From JABDJZ01 sp047619685 (GTDB lineage Bacteria; Bacteroidota; Rhodothermia; Rhodothermales; UBA10348), in contig JBLHLC010000014.1 in NCBI GenBank assembly GCA_047619685.1, forward strand, positions 40,113 to 104,112: a stretch of 64,000 bases of DNA. The letters run 5' to 3'. A program made the position numbers and the translations under genes. A model generated the notes under the pieces. That model worked only from the letters and a program-made list of their open reading frames with translations, did not search any database and was not told where the DNA came from. This document shows, one piece after another, positions 59,931 to 64,000 of this stretch; position 1 is the stretch's first letter; every line of letters starts with the position of its first letter.

Positions 59931-62081
59931 ATGCCTATTAACAGAGACAACCAGCATCATCAGGCTATTTCTGACGTGTTTGGTGAGAACACCTTTTCTC
60001 TATACTCTTTGAAAGAGCATGTGTCAGAAACCACGTACAACGAAATAAGTGGTGTGATTCTGAAGCAGCAGAAAATGGACACGAATACTGCCCATGAGAT
60101 AGCCCAGGTACTGATCAAGTGGGCGATGGCTAAAGGGGTTACGCACTATACACACTGGTTTCATCCGCTGACTGAATCTTCTGCTGAAAAGCATGATGCC
60201 TTTTTCAAACCGACCATCAACCTGGAAGCTAGAGGCATCGAAAGTCTTTCGGCTTCAGAGCTCGTGCAGCGAGAGCCGGATGGATCCAGCTTCCCATCTG
60301 GTGGTCTTCGGACTACCCATGCCGCAAGAAGCTATACCATCTGGGATCCGTCTTCACCCGCCTTTATTATGGAAACGGAGAACGGAAAAACACTCTACGT
60401 TCCGGCTGTTTTTATTTCCTACACCGGTGAGTCGCTGGATTACAAGACACCCCTGCTCAAGGCCAATCACGCGCTAAATATAGCTGCTACAGCAGTTTGC
60501 CATTATTTCGACCAGGAGGTGACCCACGTTTTTTCCACACTGGGCTGCGAGCAAGAATATTTCCTTGTGGATGAGAAATTCTTCAACGCACGTCCCGATT
60601 TATTGCTTAGCGGACGGACCATCATCGGGGGGAAACCGGCCAAAGGGCAGCAAATGGACGATCATTATTTCGGGTCTATACCTGAGCGCGTTCAGAATTT
60701 TATGAAAGATTTTGAACTGGAGTCCCTGAAGCTTGGCATTCCCATTGTGACCCGCCACAATGAAGTAGCTCCCGGCCAGTACGAGGCCGCTCCCATGTTC
60801 GAAGAAATGAACGTGGCCGTTGATCACAATCTGCTGATAATGGACGTGATGCAGAAGATCGCAATTAGGCATCGATTAAGAATTCTGTTTTCTGAGAAAC
60901 CATTCGCCGGACTCAATGGAAGTGGGAAGCACAACAACTGGTCTATCGCTACTGGCCAGGGTAAGAACTTGCTCTCGCCCGGGAATAATCCCGGTTCGAA
61001 CTTGCAATTCCTGACGTTCTTCGTCAATGTGGTCAAGGCAATCCATGACAATGGTGATCTACTGCGGGCCTCCATCGCCAGTGCCGGCAATGATCACCGA
61101 CTAGGGGCCAATGAAGCCCCGCCTGCAATTATCTCCGTTTTCATTGGATCATTGCTGGAAAAGGTGCTGTCCACGTTTAAAACTCAGGGATTGAACGCGG
61201 AGCCTGTTGAGGAAGACGAGGTGATTGACCTGCATCTGTCGAAAATTCTGGCCATTAAGAAGGATCAAACTGACAGAAACCGCACCTCTCCTTTTCCCTT
61301 TGTGGATAACCGCTTTGAATTTCGTGCTGTGGGCGCCTCGGCAAATTGCGCGGCTCCGATGACCGTTCTAAACACGATCGTCGCTGACCAATTAGAGGCT
61401 TTTAAGAAAGAAGTGGATAGTAGGAGCGAAGACAGCTCGAACCGTGAGGATTCTATTGTTGCTGTTCTTCAAGGGTACATGGAAGACGTGGATCGGATCG
61501 TCTTCAACGGCGATGGCTACTCCGCGGCCTGGGAAACGGAGGCGGCTTCCAGAGGACTACCCAATAATAAAACCACCCCGGATGCTATCAAGGCGCTGAT
61601 TTCGGATCGATCAAAAGAAGTATTTGGCAGGCAGCGTGTTTTTAACGAGAGGGAATTGGAAAGCCGCTATGAAGTGCAGCTCGAAAATTACATTAACACT
61701 ATTGCTATCGAGGCCGATTTGCTTCAGGAAATGAGCCGAACCTATGTCTTACCTGCTGCGAATGAATCGATCAATAATCTTGGAGAGACCTATCGCAACC
61801 TTAACAACATGGGACTGAAGGATCAAGCTGAGAGCTTTGTCGCCCAAGTAAGGCCACTAACGGATTTGACTATCGAGTTGCACAACAGCCTGTCGCGTTT
61901 AAAAGAGACCAAAGATGCAGCCGACCGTTTGGGCGGCGCTTCAGAGGTTGCCAAGGCTTATGCGGATCGAGTGAAACCGCATTTCGACGAGATCCGAGCA
62001 AGCATTGATAAATTGGAAGTGCAGGTAGACAACAAGATCTGGCAATTGCCCAAGTATCGAGAGCTACTTTTTATTCGATAA
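59931..62081 (+). CDS. glnN: Glutamine synthetase type III (GSIII)
   Basis: ATP-dependent ammonia assimilation to glutamine; 716 residues, matching the large GSIII class of Bacteroidota and cyanobacteria rather than the 470-residue GSI. Class features are 'WAMAKGVTHYTHWFHPLTES' (the catalytic N-terminal motif), 'STLGCEQEYFLVDEKFF', 'RHNEVAPGQYEAAPMFEEMN' and 'FSEKPFAGLNGSGKHNNWSI', and the long C-terminal helical region. It starts 171 bases after the PII-like gene. The spacer contains no obvious promoter. Base composition here is visibly more AT-rich than in the first 56 kb. Confidence 0.97.
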   Translation: MPINRDNQHHQAISDVFGENTFSLYSLKEHVSETTYNEISGVILKQQKMDTNTAHEIAQVLIKWAMAKGVTHYTHWFHPLTESSAEKHDAFFKPTINLEARGIESLSASELVQREPDGSSFPSGGLRTTHAARSYTIWDPSSPAFIMETENGKTLYVPAVFISYTGESLDYKTPLLKANHALNIAATAVCHYFDQEVTHVFSTLGCEQEYFLVDEKFFNARPDLLLSGRTIIGGKPAKGQQMDDHYFGSIPERVQNFMKDFELESLKLGIPIVTRHNEVAPGQYEAAPMFEEMNVAVDHNLLIMDVMQKIAIRHRLRILFSEKPFAGLNGSGKHNNWSIATGQGKNLLSPGNNPGSNLQFLTFFVNVVKAIHDNGDLLRASIASAGNDHRLGANEAPPAIISVFIGSLLEKVLSTFKTQGLNAEPVEEDEVIDLHLSKILAIKKDQTDRNRTSPFPFVDNRFEFRAVGASANCAAPMTVLNTIVADQLEAFKKEVDSRSEDSSNREDSIVAVLQGYMEDVDRIVFNGDGYSAAWETEAASRGLPNNKTTPDAIKALISDRSKEVFGRQRVFNERELESRYEVQLENYINTIAIEADLLQEMSRTYVLPAANESINNLGETYRNLNNMGLKDQAESFVAQVRPLTDLTIELHNSLSRLKETKDAADRLGGASEVAKAYADRVKPHFDEIRASIDKLEVQVDNKIWQLPKYRELLFIR

Positions 62082-62103
62082 CAGCCTGCTCTTTTTAGGC
62101 ATA

Positions 62104-63858
62104 TTGCTAGCGTCAGATCTTGCCACCAAAACCGACGATGATGGAATAGCGGCTTCGACGAGACCTGAGAAGTCTCTCGATGTAATCATACGATTTATGT
62201 CCAATCACATCGAAGGAAACATATCTGGTATGGACCGAAACCGGGCGGTGGCGAAATCTAATCTTGAGGCCAAGATTGCACGCGAAGCGTTCATCGCAAC
62301 AAAGCGGCACGATCTCCGAACGCCGATTAACGCCATTATCGGTTACGGTGAGATGATCCTCGAAGACATGGAGGATGAAGGCGATGAGCATGCATCAGAC
62401 ATGAAACGTATTGTCCTGTCGGGGCACTCGCTGCTTGGAAAAATAAACGCGTTGCTGGACCCCGCGCTGATCGATTCTGGTGAGATCGATTTATCCGATA
62501 TGCGAGCGTTAGGCGAGAAAATCCACCTTGATCTACGGTCGGATATTAACGCTGTAGTTGGACATAGCGAGTTGCTCCTCGAGGAGTTGGAGGAGGAGAA
62601 TGCCGACGAGGACGTCAGATCGGACCTGATCAAGATCGGAGAATCCGGCCGCCGACTTGTCGAGTTCATTGAAGAGATCGTAGAATTCGTTGAAGTCATG
62701 AGCGGTCAGGCCGGGATGAAAATGGGCCTGATTGAAACTTCAGAAGAAATGTCGGATCTAGTTTCTTCACTTCGCGGCCTTGCCGCGCTGAAGCTGGAAG
62801 AACAGCATGCCCCCGGACGCATCCTCGTCGTTGATGACAACGAAATGAACCGCGACGTGTTGGGCAAGCGGTTGGAACGCTCGGGGCATGAGATTCTCAC
62901 CGCGTGCGACGGTCGCGAGGCGCTCGACGTTCTAGAGAAGGAATCGGTCGATTTAGTCCTGCTGGATATCATGATGCCGGTAATGGATGGGTACCAAGTG
63001 TTGGTACACATGAAGAAGAGCGATGACCTTCGATTGCTGCCCGTCATTGTACTATCCGCGGCCGACCAGTTGGAAAGCGTTGTCCGGTGTATCGAAATGG
63101 GAGCTGATGACTTCCTGCCCAAACCCTTCAATTCCGCCCTCCTGATGGCCAGGGTCGGAGCATGTATCGAGAAAAAGCGACTTCGTGACCGTGAGCAGGA
63201 GATTCTCGAAGATTTGCGTGTTGAGCGCGAGAATTCCGAGCGCCTCCTTCTGAACATTCTCCCGGCCTCAATTGCCGCACGTCTTAAAGCGGGCGAGGAA
63301 ACGATTGCGGATTCATATCAGGAAGTGACGGTGCTATTCAGTGACGTGGTTGGATTCACAGCGATGTCGGCCCAGGTATCGCCGACAGAACTCGTCATAG
63401 AATTGAACAAGCTCTTCCGACGATTTGATGCGCTGACAATCAAATACGGGGTCGAAAAAATCAAAACTATCGGCGACGCCTATATGGCTGTGGGAGGTGT
63501 GCCGGAGGTGGTCAGCGACCATGCTGAGCGGGTCGCTGACATGGCTCTCGCGATGCAGTTGGAGATGGACGAGTATAACAAGGATTCTCCTACTCCATTG
63601 CAGATCAGGATCGGGCTAAATACGGGGACCGTTGTGGCGGGAGTAGCGGGGACGGCGAAATTCGCCTATGATCTTTGGGGCGATGCGGTAAATATCGCTA
63701 GTCGAATGGAATCAACTGGAATCGCGGGTCAGATCCAGGTGTCTGAGTCGACCGCCAGTCAGCTTCGTGAGCTGGGCTTTGTCCTTGAAAAGAGGGGTGA
63801 GGTCGAAGTAAAGGGAAAAGGAATAATGAACACCTGGATGCTTAGGAGAAGGCAGTAG
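62104..63858 (+). CDS. Adenylate cyclase with two HisKA-like modules and a receiver domain
   Basis: A 584-residue signalling protein. Order: first HisKA-like helix pair around residue 67 ('RHDLRTPINAIIGYGEMILE', keeping the His), a second degenerate repeat at about 140-200 ('LHLDLRSDINAVVGHSELLL' type, no phosphorylatable His motif), a receiver domain at about 239-356 ('RILVVDDNEMNRDVLGKRLE', phospho-Asp in 'VDLVLLDIMMPVMDGYQ'), a coiled linker, and a class III nucleotide cyclase domain at about 407-584. The cyclase has both metal Asp residues ('LFSDVVGFTAMS', 'IKTIGDAYMAVG'), the purine-selecting Lys in 'EKIKTIGD' and Asp in 'AYDLWGDAVNIASR', so cAMP is the predicted product. There is no HATPase domain. 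The TTG at 62104 is the assumed start; an ATG at 62197 is possible. Confidence 0.88.
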   Translation: MLASDLATKTDDDGIAASTRPEKSLDVIIRFMSNHIEGNISGMDRNRAVAKSNLEAKIAREAFIATKRHDLRTPINAIIGYGEMILEDMEDEGDEHASDMKRIVLSGHSLLGKINALLDPALIDSGEIDLSDMRALGEKIHLDLRSDINAVVGHSELLLEELEEENADEDVRSDLIKIGESGRRLVEFIEEIVEFVEVMSGQAGMKMGLIETSEEMSDLVSSLRGLAALKLEEQHAPGRILVVDDNEMNRDVLGKRLERSGHEILTACDGREALDVLEKESVDLVLLDIMMPVMDGYQVLVHMKKSDDLRLLPVIVLSAADQLESVVRCIEMGADDFLPKPFNSALLMARVGACIEKKRLRDREQEILEDLRVERENSERLLLNILPASIAARLKAGEETIADSYQEVTVLFSDVVGFTAMSAQVSPTELVIELNKLFRRFDALTIKYGVEKIKTIGDAYMAVGGVPEVVSDHAERVADMALAMQLEMDEYNKDSPTPLQIRIGLNTGTVVAGVAGTAKFAYDLWGDAVNIASRMESTGIAGQIQVSESTASQLRELGFVLEKRGEVEVKGKGIMNTWMLRRRQ

Positions 63859-64000
63859 TGATACTGACGTGATTGGCATAACAAAAGCATCCTTTGACGA
63901 CTGGGGTTTTCTCGATTGGGGCCCAACTTGCAGCGCCCTCCCTTGACGGAAGATTGAATAATCCATTCCAAGACGACTCAGGTTTATGTGTAAAAGCACC

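Noticed and set aside
59814..60012. Possible small gene after AGGAGGATG near 59814
   Set aside because: The Shine-Dalgarno-like run touches the ATG with no spacing, and the frame runs into the glutamine synthetase gene in a different frame without any recognised motif.

Overview
The window is high-GC, densely packed bacterial chromosome. It most resembles Rhodothermota or a related Bacteroidota-lineage marine bacterium. The grounds are a TonB-dependent receptor with a carboxypeptidase-like plug extension paired with a DUF4249-like lipoprotein, a C-terminal type IX-type sorting domain of the 'NYPNPFNP' kind, a type III glutamine synthetase, DUF6090, DUF4105 and TIGR02757 proteins, and secreted sulfatases. 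This is inference from protein families; there is no rRNA or other marker gene here. I saw no tRNA, rRNA, CRISPR array, transposase or prophage gene.

Layout. 1-0.9 kb: 3' part of a sugar-type oxidoreductase. 0.9-6.5 kb (minus): a type IV pilus/type II secretion-like module with an assembly ATPase carrying two tandem MshEN-like domains, a PilC/GspF platform protein, and two paralogous small pilin-like proteins with a bare 'MG' leader. 6.7-8.9 kb (plus): DUF4342, a PLP dehydratase and a TIGR02757 protein. 8.9-12.3 kb (minus): hrcA-grpE-dnaJ-flavin reductase heat-shock operon. 12.4-20.1 kb: an Arg-rich secreted repeat protein, DUF2231, sppA, gpmI, nth with an unusual tail, and DUF4105.

20.1-37.7 kb is an exopolysaccharide locus. 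A long minus-strand, translationally coupled set encodes a heparinase-like protein, polymerase, glycosyltransferases, deacetylase, GNAT protein, initiating phosphotransferase and Wzc-like co-polymerase/kinase. A divergent plus-strand pair encodes a GT4 and a flippase. A convergent minus pair encodes a DUF7033-like deacetylase and a kinase-like protein. 37.9-46.5 kb continues the glycan theme: lipoprotein and TonB receptor, a GT10 fucosyltransferase, then a coupled M20 peptidase/sulfatase/sulfatase operon. 46.5-47 kb encodes a secreted RidA.

47-58 kb is a decaying accessory zone. It contains a sulfotransferase-like gene with a stop and a frameshift, a Na/Ca-antiporter tail, a VapC tail, a broken small membrane protein, a DUF4160/DUF2442 pair, a beta-propeller fragment, and about 1.3 kb of mostly non-coding DNA rich in hairpins. 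Intact genes there are a tricorn-type protease, a serine hydrolase and a DUF6090 protein.

58-64 kb (plus) is a more AT-rich nitrogen block: amt, a PII-like protein that lacks the canonical PII ligand and modification residues, type III glutamine synthetase, and a multidomain adenylate cyclase with HisKA-like and receiver modules. The PII-like protein and the two-pilin module are the most unusual items.
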